Below, one piece after another: positions 17,206 to 26,848 of a stretch of DNA of 64,000 nt. The first letter of the stretch is position 1; each line of letters begins with the position of its first letter. Origin of the DNA: an uncultured Carboxylicivirga sp. (GTDB lineage Bacteria > Bacteroidota > Bacteroidia > Bacteroidales > Marinilabiliaceae); contig NZ_OY771430.1 of the NCBI RefSeq assembly GCF_963674565.1, forward strand, positions 5,332,001 through 5,396,000. The letters run 5' to 3'. Under the pieces are notes generated by a model. The model was not told where the DNA came from, did no database searches, and was given only the letters and a program-made list of their open reading frames with translations. Made by a program: the position numbers and the translations under genes.

Positions 17206-18957
17206 TTATTCAGGTACAGTCATTGGTGGCAATCCTTCTTTTTCAATTCGGGAATTGTCATCGACGTTACTTCTTGGCCAGATTTGATCCATATCGGTTG
17301 GTATAAAATGAATCTGATCCAGACGTAACACCTGACCTGCATAGGCACTGATACCTACAAACTTGATTTTATGCTGTCCGGTTGTTTCTACTTTAATGGT
17401 TCCGGCAAGCTGCCCTGTAAAACGACCCGAACCATCTCCATCCACATAGCGATAAGCAGTAGAATCTCTAAGAGGCCAGAAAGAATACCATTTCAAACCT
17501 TGTAATTCATATTCTTCTTCACTCACATCACGGTTAAGAGTAATGTTGGTATCGATAATTACAGGAAGTACTTCATCATCGAAATACACAAAAAAGATTG
17601 GGTTTCTTCTTCCACTGGATGGATATACATTTCGTGTACAGGTCCAAACCTTATATTCTCCTTTAACCAATATTGGAGTAGTAAATTCTATCCATGGAAC
17701 AACTTCAGGTCGTAAGTAAACCTCCAGGAAGTCTCCTAATACGAAAGGATAAGGAGAGTTAACTGTTCCAACTTTATACCATATGTTGTTACCTTCCGGC
17801 CAGACAATCTCTTCCAGCTGTCCTGGTTCGAGTATTACAGATTGTTTTCCATAAATACCCGGCATTTTTCGAATCTCCAATTGATCCGTTACATCCCAGT
17901 AAACAGGGAATGGTGTGCGGACTTTAATATTAAAGTCATTATCCATTACATGGTAAACACCATTATTGGTTGTATTGTCTGATGCATCCAGATTAATTGC
18001 GTATCCTTCTTCGATAGCACCGTTAAAATAATCCTCGTTGATTTTTACCTGAGCATCTACAGTTTTGATTGTGATAACTTCCAGTGGAGCCATTGTTAAA
18101 TGTGCAGCCTGTTCCTGAAGATCACTCACAAATTTTAATTGTTCATCCAGTATATGGTAAGCTACATATAGGAATAAACTGTCTTCCGGATTTTTAGGAT
18201 TACCTGTATTACTGTATTTTGCAGCCAGCTCGTCATATGAGTTAATTTCATCTTTAGCATAAGCCGAATTAGGAATCACAATGGTTGTAAACCAACGTGG
18301 GTCTTCATCTCCTTTTTCAACTGCTAAATCCAAAGTATCAGCAAAACCTGTATTAACAAGTGCTTCATAAAAAATACTGTAATCAGGATTTTCGCCAATC
18401 AACTCTGATGTTGTTTTTGTAACAGGATCCAGTACATTTTCAACAGAGAAAAGAATACCGTTTAATAAACGCTTATCCTTCATTTCAATGTTTGAATATT
18501 TATTAAGTACTATGGTCGCTTCGTTATCAACATACTGAACTTTAGATGTAAGATATTGACCATACATGGTAGGAGTCTGCAATTTCCCATCAATAAAAAG
18601 GGTAGAGGCAATGGTATCCTGAATGGTGTGATATCTTACAAGGTCTTTAAGTTCTTCAGTTGTAAAATCATTAAGACCTGTTTTCTCCTTGCTTTCAAAA
18701 TAAGCTTCAAAAGCTTCGTTTGTAGGAGCAAATAGTGTATAAGTACCATAAGCTTTTAAGAAAGCGACTGTTTCACTTTTTTGTAATACTTCATAAAAAG
18801 TTGAAAACTGATCCGGATTTTCTTGCAGATACTCACCAATTAGCTGTTCGTAGTTGGTCCTTTCGGTGTATTCTTCGGGTTGACAACTGGACACTGAGAA
18901 AATGACTGCTGTCAAAAGTCCAATTATACCAATTCTAAAAAATGGATTTATTTTCAT
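17206..18957 (-). CDS. FAS1 (fasciclin)-domain lipoprotein, putative surface glycan-binding protein
   Basis: 583 residues from the ATG at 18957. This start is chosen because it gives a clean lipoprotein signal (MKINPFFRIGIIGLLTAVIF then SVSSC, Cys25, followed by QPEEYTE); a longer frame upstream adds 35 residues without signal character. FAS1 domain 1 (~35-175) has DQFSTFYEVL, YTLFAPTNEAFEAYF and LLNGILFSVENVL. A second FAS1 domain (~180-355) has YSIFYEALVNTGFADTL and NNGVYHVMD. The last ~200 residues are a beta-sandwich-like tail. It lies in the minus-strand operon after the first susD (131-bp gap) and before another FAS1 gene. Glycan binding is inferred from context only. Confidence 0.82.
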   Translation of the reverse strand: MKINPFFRIGIIGLLTAVIFSVSSCQPEEYTERTNYEQLIGEYLQENPDQFSTFYEVLQKSETVAFLKAYGTYTLFAPTNEAFEAYFESKEKTGLNDFTTEELKDLVRYHTIQDTIASTLFIDGKLQTPTMYGQYLTSKVQYVDNEATIVLNKYSNIEMKDKRLLNGILFSVENVLDPVTKTTSELIGENPDYSIFYEALVNTGFADTLDLAVEKGDEDPRWFTTIVIPNSAYAKDEINSYDELAAKYSNTGNPKNPEDSLFLYVAYHILDEQLKFVSDLQEQAAHLTMAPLEVITIKTVDAQVKINEDYFNGAIEEGYAINLDASDNTTNNGVYHVMDNDFNIKVRTPFPVYWDVTDQLEIRKMPGIYGKQSVILEPGQLEEIVWPEGNNIWYKVGTVNSPYPFVLGDFLEVYLRPEVVPWIEFTTPILVKGEYKVWTCTRNVYPSSGRRNPIFFVYFDDEVLPVIIDTNITLNRDVSEEEYELQGLKWYSFWPLRDSTAYRYVDGDGSGRFTGQLAGTIKVETTGQHKIKFVGISAYAGQVLRLDQIHFIPTDMDQIWPRSNVDDNSRIEKEGLPPMTVPE

Positions 18958-19088
18958 GATTCTGTTGTTTTTAGTTTGGATTGAAGAATCTGCATATGTT
19001 GGTGCATTGGTAACTTTTGAAGTTCCTCTGCCAGAAATAATATGTTTTTGTGATTCTTTCATTTTAACTGATTCTTTTAACTAGTCCT

Positions 19089-20600
19089 TTAATTGTAAAA
19101 TGGATTCTGGACAAGAACAGGATATCCGGCATTGATATCCGATTGAGGTATTGGATAATAATGACTTAGTGTATCCTGATACTTACTCAAAATGGTTTGA
19201 AGACGGTTGTATGGAGCACCGGATATTACCATTGTTTCAATTAAATCCATGCGTTCGTAGTTATTACGTCGTGCATTACGCAGAACATCCAGCCATCTTT
19301 TACCTTCGAACATAAACTCACGGGCTCTTTCGTTAACGATGTAGGAGATTAAACCTTGTTGAGTAATTATCTCACCGTCAAGTATGTTTTGTGTTACTGC
19401 AGAAGCCTTGGCTCTTGCTCTGATCTTTTTTATTAAAGCCAGTGACTGTTCGTAATCATCGCCATCACCTCTCATCGCAAGTGCTTCTGCTTTTAAAAGA
19501 AGTACATCAGCGTAGCGGTATAAAATGAAGTTTGAAGTTGCCTCATCATCGCCTTTTTCTTCATCTCTGTTTAACCCAATGTATTTCCATAACTTATAGT
19601 TGCGGCTTGAACGGAAAGAACCTCTGTCTCCTCTGATATCTGCACTATCGGTAGGTAAATATATGTCGATAGGGAAATAGGTTTCCATTATATCTGCATT
19701 GGCAAAGAAGGTTCTGTTATAGTTAAACAGTGTATAAAAAGGATTTAAATACTGAGTTGAGTATTGTAGTTCAAAAATTCCTTCAATTGAATTCGTTTGA
19801 TGGAATAGTGTGTTTAACCACATTTCACCAAAAGGAACTAATCCGAATTTACCTGAGTTAATTACTTTATCAGCAGCTTCAATACTTTTATCATAATCAT
19901 TTGTCCATAAATAAAGGTCAGCCTGTATAGCATTAATGGCTGCTTTTGTGATTCGCCCCTTATCGTTTTCAACATCCTCAAACGATTCAACTGCCAGACT
20001 TTCTGCATATGCTAAGTCAGCCTCTATTTGTTTGAAAATTACTGATTGTTTACTTTTTGCAACTTGTAAATCCTGATCATCAGAAAGCGTAGCTTCCAGA
20101 ATCAATGGTACCTCACCATAGTATCTGGCCAGGTAGAAATACATCAGGCCTCTGATTGCATATGCTTCTGAACGATATTGATCCAGTAATTCCTGAGTAA
20201 ATGAATCATCCAATTCCAATACACCCGGAGCTTTTTCAAGCAGGTTATTACAATAGTTGATGGTGCGATAAAGAGGTGCCCACTTCATTAGTGATAATGT
20301 TGGCAGAATATCACCATTATTTATATAAGTAAAGTCGTTATAGTTGTTTGACTTAACCATTTCACCTCGTACTTCACCCCATTTAAAAAGCAGGTATGGA
20401 TGGTCTGAAATCATAGATGAATAGATACCCATTGCAGCACTATGAACTTCTTCTTTTGATTGCCAGAACTCTTCTACAATAATTGTATCCTGTGGCTCGA
20501 GGTACAGCCAATCATTACACGATAAAGTTGCTAAGCTCATTAGAAGCACAATGGCAACTGAACGTAAATTCATGGATTTATTTAGTTTAATTTTTATCAT
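19089..20600 (-). CDS. SusD/RagB-family outer-membrane lipoprotein (first pair)
   Basis: 503 residues from the ATG at 20600. A GAGGAAG ribosome-binding sequence stands just before this ATG, and the start lies 14 bp beyond the SusC stop, which favours it over the in-frame upstream extension and the ATG at 20573. The lipobox cysteine is residue 28 (LATLSC, followed by NDWLYLEPQD). RagB/SusD hallmarks: FWQSKEEVHSAAMGIYSSM, YAIRGLMYFYLARYYGEVPLI, YRYADVLLLKAEALA and REFMFEGKRWLDVLR near the C-terminus. Known: partner and lid of SusC. It shares little with the SusD at 10661-12406 beyond family motifs, so this is not a recent duplication. Confidence 0.94.
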   Translation of the reverse strand: MIKIKLNKSMNLRSVAIVLLMSLATLSCNDWLYLEPQDTIIVEEFWQSKEEVHSAAMGIYSSMISDHPYLLFKWGEVRGEMVKSNNYNDFTYINNGDILPTLSLMKWAPLYRTINYCNNLLEKAPGVLELDDSFTQELLDQYRSEAYAIRGLMYFYLARYYGEVPLILEATLSDDQDLQVAKSKQSVIFKQIEADLAYAESLAVESFEDVENDKGRITKAAINAIQADLYLWTNDYDKSIEAADKVINSGKFGLVPFGEMWLNTLFHQTNSIEGIFELQYSTQYLNPFYTLFNYNRTFFANADIMETYFPIDIYLPTDSADIRGDRGSFRSSRNYKLWKYIGLNRDEEKGDDEATSNFILYRYADVLLLKAEALAMRGDGDDYEQSLALIKKIRARAKASAVTQNILDGEIITQQGLISYIVNERAREFMFEGKRWLDVLRNARRNNYERMDLIETMVISGAPYNRLQTILSKYQDTLSHYYPIPQSDINAGYPVLVQNPFYN

Positions 20601-20614
20601 GGCTTCCTCAATTT

Positions 20615-23600
20615 TTAAAATGTAATACTTAAAGTACATGTGATGTCTCTGGTTCTTGGCGTATTTGAATCGTCATAACCTACTGTATAAATGGTTCCAT
20701 CCTTTGAATTGATGTTAATTTCAGGATCCTGGCCACTATAGTTGGTAAATGTCAGCAGGTTATTGAATGTTGCTGAAAGTCGGGCAGATTGCATTCCTAA
20801 CTTACGAGAGAATTTGGTTGGAATTTTATAAGCCAATGTGATGTATTTTAGTCTCATAAATGATCCGTCTTCAACAAAACGATCGGATCCTAGCCAGTTG
20901 TAACCGTAACCAAGCAATGCTCGTGGAATATCTGTATCATCACCTTCTTTTCTCCATCTGCGCAATACAGCTTGTGTCTGATTATCGAAGGTGTGCATAT
21001 TTTCACCATACATTTTAGTACGGTTAATAATGTCGTTACCTACTCTGAAATAGAAATAGTAATTGAATGAGAAGTTTTTATATCGAACCATTTGACCAAA
21101 ACCACCGAAGAAATCAGGGTTAGCATCTCCCAGTAACACAACGTCAGCTGCATTTATGTTACCATCGTGGTTAATATCTTCGTACATGGCATCACCCATT
21201 TGAAACAGATAGTCTACATTGGCAAAATCGTACATCATATAAATCGGATTCCCATTCGGATCTTTGATTTGATTGCCAAATTCATCGCGGGCAATTAATT
21301 GATCCTGTGTGGTATATACTCCTTTATATCGAAATCCGTAGAATGAACCAGCCGGGTTGTCAATCTGAGCATATCTTTTATATTCACCGTTACCGGGTGT
21401 TTCGGCTACCACAGTAGAGAAATCATCTGCTAATTCTCTTAATATATTGTAGTTACGTGCGATGTTGAAATCGAATGTTACTGTCCAGTCTTTACTTCTT
21501 ACAGGATATGTTTTCACCTGTAAGTCCCAACCGTAGTTATCCATCGTTCCAATATTCTTAACCGATGTTGTTGTATAACCAGAAGTTGACTGAGTTGCTA
21601 CATTGTAGGACAACATATCTTCAGTACGGTTTTTATAGAAGTCAACATCTGTACTGATTCTACTGTCAAATAATTCTGCTGATACACCTACGTTGGTAGT
21701 TTTAATCGTCTCCCACTTCAGGTTTTGAAGCTGCATATTTACCGGATATGAACCAGTTGTTCCCAGGTATGCAAAATCATACGTTCCGTAATTACTATAG
21801 AACATCGATTCATAACGTGGAGGGTTACCATTCTCACCATAGCTAAAACGAACTCTCACATCATTCATGAAAGTAAGACTTTCAAGAAATGGTTCACCAG
21901 ATAAACGCCATGCAGCTGATAAACTTGGGAAATTTGCCCAACGGTACTTATCATCAAATCTTGAGTTACCTTCTCTTCGCATACCGGCAGAGATAATATA
22001 ACGATCTAATAAGCTATAGTGGAACATAGCTAATGCACCGACTGAACGGCTTTGACCTTTGCTGGTTGAACCTCCATAACCGGATACGTTATCACGTCCA
22101 TCTCCAGAAGCATCAGGTAAAGAAGATGAAATACCATTTGTCTTGTACAGGTATGAACCGTAACCAATGTATTCGTTAGTCTGGAAGTTAATTGTTGCAG
22201 TTAACTGGTGTATTTCATTAAACGTATTGGTGTATGCCAACATGTTGTTGGTATAGATGTTATACGAGTCATCATCACGATCGACCATACGATTAGCATA
22301 TCTGCTGGTATTGGATACTCCAGTTGCTTCCTGTGGAAGAAACTGCTTAAGTTTATTGGAGTTTACGTCCAACGACAAGTCCATTGTGTATCGAAGCTCA
22401 GGAAGAATATTATATGAAATATTGAACTTTGAGTTGATACGGTCATTTATTGTTTTATGAACTCCCATATTAGCCAATGCAACCGGGTTATACATGCTTG
22501 GGAATGAACCTTGCGGATTGGAAAGAGGAGCAAAATAGTTACCTGTTAATTCGCCAAAGGCATTGTATTCATAAATCGACATATTAGGCATCATTCTGTA
22601 TGCAGTACTTCTAATACTGGTTGTATTTCTGATTACTCCACTTTCAGAATAATTACCTTCTGTTGTACCATGTGCATATGAGAAGTCGGCACGTAGTTTT
22701 AACTTATCCGAAATAAAATAGTCAAGATTTAAACGTGTAGTTAAACGATTTAAACCTGTTCCAATAGTTACACCTTCCTGTTCCTGATAGTTTGTTGAGA
22801 AACGGTATGTTGCTTTAGATCCACCACCATCAATTGCTAAGTCATGGTTATGAATAAAACCCCTTCTGGAAATAGCTTCCATCCAGTTAGTATTCTGACC
22901 ATAGTTGTAATAGTAATATGGTTCGGTTGGCAAATACAGGAATTCCTTATAATCATTTGTATTTAAAGGATAATTATGCGTATTCATGTAAGCTTCCTGG
23001 ATAAGAGTAGAATACTGATCTCCTGTAAGAGTTGGTAATGTTTCAGGTTCTTCTGTAAAGGTACCTCTGTATGTATAGGTTACTCTTGGAGCTCTTCCCT
23101 TAACACCACGTTTTGTAGTAATCATTAATACACCGTTGGCAGCTTTTGTTCCCCACATAGCTGTTGCGGCAGCATCTTTCAAAACGGTAATCTCTTTAAT
23201 GTCACTAACTGAGATGTTTAACATCTGAGCATAACCTTCTTCGTTAGCAGTTGCAAAATCAAAGTCGGATGAAATAGTTGTTTCAAATGGAACATTATCA
23301 ACCACAATTAAAGGCTTATTATTAGCCGATAGTGTGCTAACACCTCTGATTCGGATTGACATACCTGCTCCCGGGTCTCCTGAGTTGGCTGCGATATCAA
23401 CACCTGCTAAACGTCCCTGAAGTGCATCATCAATAGTGGAAGCTTGAACATCATCAAATTCTTCAGCTGAAATTTTTGCGATTGGAATAGCCAGATCCCG
23501 GTCGGCAAGATTCATAAAACCCGTATTGGTTTTCTTGATTGCCACTACCTGAATATCTTCAATCTGAACTACGTCTTCAACTAATATTACTTTGTAGTAA

Positions 23601-23890
23601 TTTGATTTATCCGAGATGGGTATAATTTGTTCTTTAAAACCAATAAAAGAAAATCGGAGTGATGAAGTTCCTTTTGGTACATCTATTACAAATTCACCAT
23701 TTAGGTTAGTAATTGTACCATGCAGAATACGATTACTTTTATCAAGGGCAACAACAGCTACCCCGGGAAGCGGGCTCATCAATTGTTCATCTGTTACTTT
23801 ACCTGTAAGCGTAGTTCGCTCTTGCGCTGTCACTTTTGTAAAGACTGACAATGAAACTATAAAGGTGAGTAATATTATTAATTTATTCAT
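20615..23890 (-). CDS. SusC/RagA-family TonB-dependent outer-membrane transporter (first pair)
   Basis: 1091 residues. Signal peptide MNKLIILLTFIVSLSVF to VTAQ, then a carboxypeptidase-like domain (LTGKVTDEQLMSPLPGVAVV, ~26-115), a plug (AISAEEFDDVQASTIDDALQ, GVDIAANSGDPG, IRIRGVSTL, ITVLKDAAATAMWGTKAANG) and a long beta-barrel. Known: energised uptake of glycan fragments together with SusD. It starts 5 bp after the FAS1 gene stop and its SusD begins 14 bp after its own stop, so translational coupling is likely. The region between the first domain and plug departs from the usual VVVVGYGTQKK linker. Confidence 0.95.
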   Translation of the reverse strand: MNKLIILLTFIVSLSVFTKVTAQERTTLTGKVTDEQLMSPLPGVAVVALDKSNRILHGTITNLNGEFVIDVPKGTSSLRFSFIGFKEQIIPISDKSNYYKVILVEDVVQIEDIQVVAIKKTNTGFMNLADRDLAIPIAKISAEEFDDVQASTIDDALQGRLAGVDIAANSGDPGAGMSIRIRGVSTLSANNKPLIVVDNVPFETTISSDFDFATANEEGYAQMLNISVSDIKEITVLKDAAATAMWGTKAANGVLMITTKRGVKGRAPRVTYTYRGTFTEEPETLPTLTGDQYSTLIQEAYMNTHNYPLNTNDYKEFLYLPTEPYYYYNYGQNTNWMEAISRRGFIHNHDLAIDGGGSKATYRFSTNYQEQEGVTIGTGLNRLTTRLNLDYFISDKLKLRADFSYAHGTTEGNYSESGVIRNTTSIRSTAYRMMPNMSIYEYNAFGELTGNYFAPLSNPQGSFPSMYNPVALANMGVHKTINDRINSKFNISYNILPELRYTMDLSLDVNSNKLKQFLPQEATGVSNTSRYANRMVDRDDDSYNIYTNNMLAYTNTFNEIHQLTATINFQTNEYIGYGSYLYKTNGISSSLPDASGDGRDNVSGYGGSTSKGQSRSVGALAMFHYSLLDRYIISAGMRREGNSRFDDKYRWANFPSLSAAWRLSGEPFLESLTFMNDVRVRFSYGENGNPPRYESMFYSNYGTYDFAYLGTTGSYPVNMQLQNLKWETIKTTNVGVSAELFDSRISTDVDFYKNRTEDMLSYNVATQSTSGYTTTSVKNIGTMDNYGWDLQVKTYPVRSKDWTVTFDFNIARNYNILRELADDFSTVVAETPGNGEYKRYAQIDNPAGSFYGFRYKGVYTTQDQLIARDEFGNQIKDPNGNPIYMMYDFANVDYLFQMGDAMYEDINHDGNINAADVVLLGDANPDFFGGFGQMVRYKNFSFNYYFYFRVGNDIINRTKMYGENMHTFDNQTQAVLRRWRKEGDDTDIPRALLGYGYNWLGSDRFVEDGSFMRLKYITLAYKIPTKFSRKLGMQSARLSATFNNLLTFTNYSGQDPEININSKDGTIYTVGYDDSNTPRTRDITCTLSITF

Positions 23891-23895
23891 GAAAT

Positions 23896-26157
23896 TTAGT
23901 TTTTAGGATAGCGCAAATAAGTATCGATCTGGTGTATGATTGCTCTGTTAGCCAGTACATTACTTCTGGTGTTGACAACAGTTGCAGTTCGGGCTTCAGA
24001 ATCTGTGATTGTCATTACATCGTCGCCACTTACAACAGTTACATAGGTTTCACCATCAACAGTTTTATATTGTGTTGAAACAGCATTGTGGTAATAACTG
24101 CTTGGTTCAAGAATAAAGCCTGAAAGGATGTGATACTTCACAAAGCTGTATACCATTTGTTGTTCCGCCAATGTGAAGTCAGCAATTGTGATTGGAGGAA
24201 GATATCCGTCAGCAACAGCTTGTTGAATGGCTGCATCATTCGGAATTAAGATGGTATTATTCTGAGAAATTTTAACATCGCTAATTGCTTTGGTAAGGGT
24301 GTTATACAGATACCCTTCCATCGACTCACCATTGTCAGGATTTAAACTGGTGGCTGATTTATACAAATATTGATAATACAAACCGAAATTGGCAACGTTC
24401 TTCTCAATTTGAACACCCACATTGTCGGTTGTAAATAATACTGGTTCAGCAACACTGTATGACTGACCATTTGTTGCGTTTTCTTCAATAGGTCCCAGAT
24501 ATTGTGGTCCGGCAAACGAACTGGCATTACCTGATGAGGTGATATAATATTTACGTCGGTAGGATGCTACCTTTACATATTCACCATTTTCAAACATACC
24601 TGATTTGTATATTCCAGGTACTTCAAAATTTACATCTTTGTTTAAGAATAAATGTAAATTCAGCAGTCTCTCTAATGCTACCAATGCATTATTTCCCAGT
24701 GGATTATTGTCAGTTATAGTCCACTCGCTTCTTCCATAATCGTAAGTGATACCAGTTGCATCCATTTGATCGTTGGTAAGAAGAATCAACTGAATGTTAA
24801 TGTCTTCACTACTGTTTTTAAGAAGTGTCTTAATAATTGGGAAGGTGTTGATGGCATTCAACATATTTGAATACTCAGGATTAAGAGATACATCACCAAA
24901 TACGGTATAATATAAATCTGATCCCTGAACAATGTTGGTTCCGTAAAAGATACCATTACTACAAAGGGCTTTGTCTTCAATGTTTGTTTCAGGATCGAAA
25001 CGGGCATCTTCACCATGAAGATTATTGTAACGGGCGAATTTACTTGGCCACATATTGTTTTTCCATAAATGAGCATTGATAAAATCAGCGATCTGATCAG
25101 TTGTCATTTGTTCAATGGATTCGTAATATTTAAGAAACTTCTCGTTGAAAAAGGCTTCGATAGCAGCGTTATTAGGAGCGAACATGGTAAAACCTTCTGT
25201 TTGGTCATCATACCATTCGCCACCGCCATAACGAAGGTAATTCTCTACGTTTGGCGAGAAATAAGCACTTGGGTAACCTTTAACAAAAATATCTTCGTAT
25301 GTTCCGGTAACCTGTTCGTTTCTGATTAGGAAATAGTCAGATGCAATATCATATTCACGAATGTATTCGTCAAGAATAGTTTTGAATGTACTGTAATTAT
25401 CATTTTCAGCAAGCTTCTCTTCAATATTAGGCAAAGGAAGAATTACTTTATCTACAATATGAATAACTCCATTCTCGGCATACAGGTCTCCTTCAGTAAC
25501 CTTGGCATCGACAACATTCATCTCACCTAATTCAACAGAAGGGTAGAAATAATTGTAATCGTAACTGGTTAATCCTAGTGAACCTAAGAATGTTGGCGTG
25601 AAATATGGGATGTTTTTGAAATTGTTATCGTCGTAAAAAATATTAGATCCGGTATATTCTTTAGCCGAAACAGCATTTACATCGATTACTTTATTAACAC
25701 CATATTGTGGAACATCTTCTTCGTATGTCCACTTATAATATGTCGTCTTGCGTTTGAATGCAATATCAGGTTCGATTAATTCCTGCGAAACAGATTGATA
25801 ATCGTCAAGTTCAGCTAAAGAATAGCGGTTCTGAATCATTGCATATGACACGATATCTTTGGCTAAGTCTTCATCAATTGCTGAAATGGATGTAAGGCTT
25901 TGTTCTTCAAGGAACGTCTTAAATGCCTCATCTGTTGGCGCAAATACTGTGTAAAAACCAGCACCACTTAACGTAGATTTTAAACCTGCTTTATCAACAC
26001 ATGCCAGGAATGAGTTAAAATTTCCTTTATCTTGAAGTTGTTGATAAATGGCCGGCTCAAGCCATTCTGGCCGGTCGTAGTAACTGTCTTTTTCATTTTT
26101 ACAACTCCATACGATGAGAAGTGTAAAGATGAAAGATAAGATAGATCTAATTTTCAT
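23896..26157 (-). CDS. Multi-domain FAS1 lipoprotein, first gene of the SusCD operon
   Basis: 753 residues from the ATG at 26157, chosen for its lipoprotein signal MKIRSILSFIFTLLIVWSC (Cys19, then KNEKD). At least three and probably four FAS1 modules: ~30-250 (GNFNSFLACVDKAGLKSTL, YTVFAPTDEAF, NGVIHIVDKVI), ~255-430 (DNYSTFKTILDEYI, FTMFAPNNAAIEAFF, SNGIFYGTNIV), and one or two in ~440-750 (TILIPNDAAI, NRAIIHQID). Known: FAS1 is an adhesion fold. Inferred: as the promoter-proximal gene ahead of susC/susD it would be abundantly made and lie on the cell surface, like a SusE/F-type binding protein. Not recognisable as any enzyme. Confidence 0.85.
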   Translation of the reverse strand: MKIRSILSFIFTLLIVWSCKNEKDSYYDRPEWLEPAIYQQLQDKGNFNSFLACVDKAGLKSTLSGAGFYTVFAPTDEAFKTFLEEQSLTSISAIDEDLAKDIVSYAMIQNRYSLAELDDYQSVSQELIEPDIAFKRKTTYYKWTYEEDVPQYGVNKVIDVNAVSAKEYTGSNIFYDDNNFKNIPYFTPTFLGSLGLTSYDYNYFYPSVELGEMNVVDAKVTEGDLYAENGVIHIVDKVILPLPNIEEKLAENDNYSTFKTILDEYIREYDIASDYFLIRNEQVTGTYEDIFVKGYPSAYFSPNVENYLRYGGGEWYDDQTEGFTMFAPNNAAIEAFFNEKFLKYYESIEQMTTDQIADFINAHLWKNNMWPSKFARYNNLHGEDARFDPETNIEDKALCSNGIFYGTNIVQGSDLYYTVFGDVSLNPEYSNMLNAINTFPIIKTLLKNSSEDINIQLILLTNDQMDATGITYDYGRSEWTITDNNPLGNNALVALERLLNLHLFLNKDVNFEVPGIYKSGMFENGEYVKVASYRRKYYITSSGNASSFAGPQYLGPIEENATNGQSYSVAEPVLFTTDNVGVQIEKNVANFGLYYQYLYKSATSLNPDNGESMEGYLYNTLTKAISDVKISQNNTILIPNDAAIQQAVADGYLPPITIADFTLAEQQMVYSFVKYHILSGFILEPSSYYHNAVSTQYKTVDGETYVTVVSGDDVMTITDSEARTATVVNTRSNVLANRAIIHQIDTYLRYPKN

Positions 26158-26244
26158 AACAAAAGGTTTCTTTAGCGATTTTGTCAATCTTGGTCCTGTA
26201 ACTTGTATTTAGATTAAAAGTTAATAGGTGTTAATAAGATTAAT

Positions 26245-26274
26245 CGAATGTAAAAGTACAAGAAGCTTTTTCAA
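26245..26274 (-). promoter_or_regulatory. Candidate promoter of the FAS1-SusCD operon
   Basis: On the minus strand a TTG (plus-strand CAA at 26272-26274) is followed after 19 bp by TACATTCG (plus 26245-26252), one mismatch from the Bacteroidota -7 consensus TAnnTTTG. The start codon at 26157 is about 90 bp downstream. Spacing fits; the mismatch keeps this tentative. Confidence 0.35.
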
Positions 26275-26848
26275 TCGAAATGGAGAAAAATACAAAGACC
26301 TGTAATATCGTTCTTTCAGGTATTAACGTGCATTAAAACAGTGTTATAGGTTCATATTATGGCGTGAAAAAAAATCTCTGGTGGATAATTTGTTACGATT
26401 TGTGATTGATAAAAAAGCTTAATTTATTAATAAATTGCTTTAATAATATGGAGGGAAACGGACGAATTTACAGGTGGATTTTTGGGTATAATTTGAATCT
26501 AGATTTGATTAAAATGAAAGCCTTTTCCGTTAAAATGGATATTCTATTTGTGGTTTCGAACGTGTATTTTTTGACTTCAAATTTATTTCTCATTAAATAC
26601 AGAATATGGTGTTGATGTTTTTTTAAAATGATTAGTATTTTGAGGCCATGATGCATATTATATTATCAGGAATGATAATCTTTTGAAGTTGTCTGTTAAA
26701 AAAAATATTTAATGATTTCGATAATTAATTAGTACCGAGTGTAAACTACCACTTAGTACTATCTTCTATATACATGGATTAATTTACAGGGTATCTAAGC
26801 ATTTACTGCATTATATTCGCAATATTAGAATAGATTAAACCAAGTTAT
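26275..26848. other. Long divergent intergenic region of the PUL
   Basis: About 575 bp of very AT-rich DNA between the minus-strand FAS1-SusCD operon and the plus-strand GH105 operon. It holds a 16-bp perfect palindrome AATTTATTAATAAATT (26421-26436), a short hairpin at 26662-26679 (ATTATCA/TGATAAT) and TATATTCG at 26812-26819, a poor -7 candidate for the GH105 gene. Open frames of 60-70 codons occur on both strands but have skewed, low-complexity composition and no convincing start context. The region should hold the control sites for both operons; no direct repeat that I would assign to a hybrid two-component regulator was recognised. Confidence 0.4.

Noticed and set aside
26406..26656. Two overlapping 60-70-codon frames in the divergent intergenic region
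   Set aside because: Low-complexity, hydrophobic/Lys-Asn composition expected of AT-rich non-coding DNA; no ribosome-binding site or homology that I recognise.
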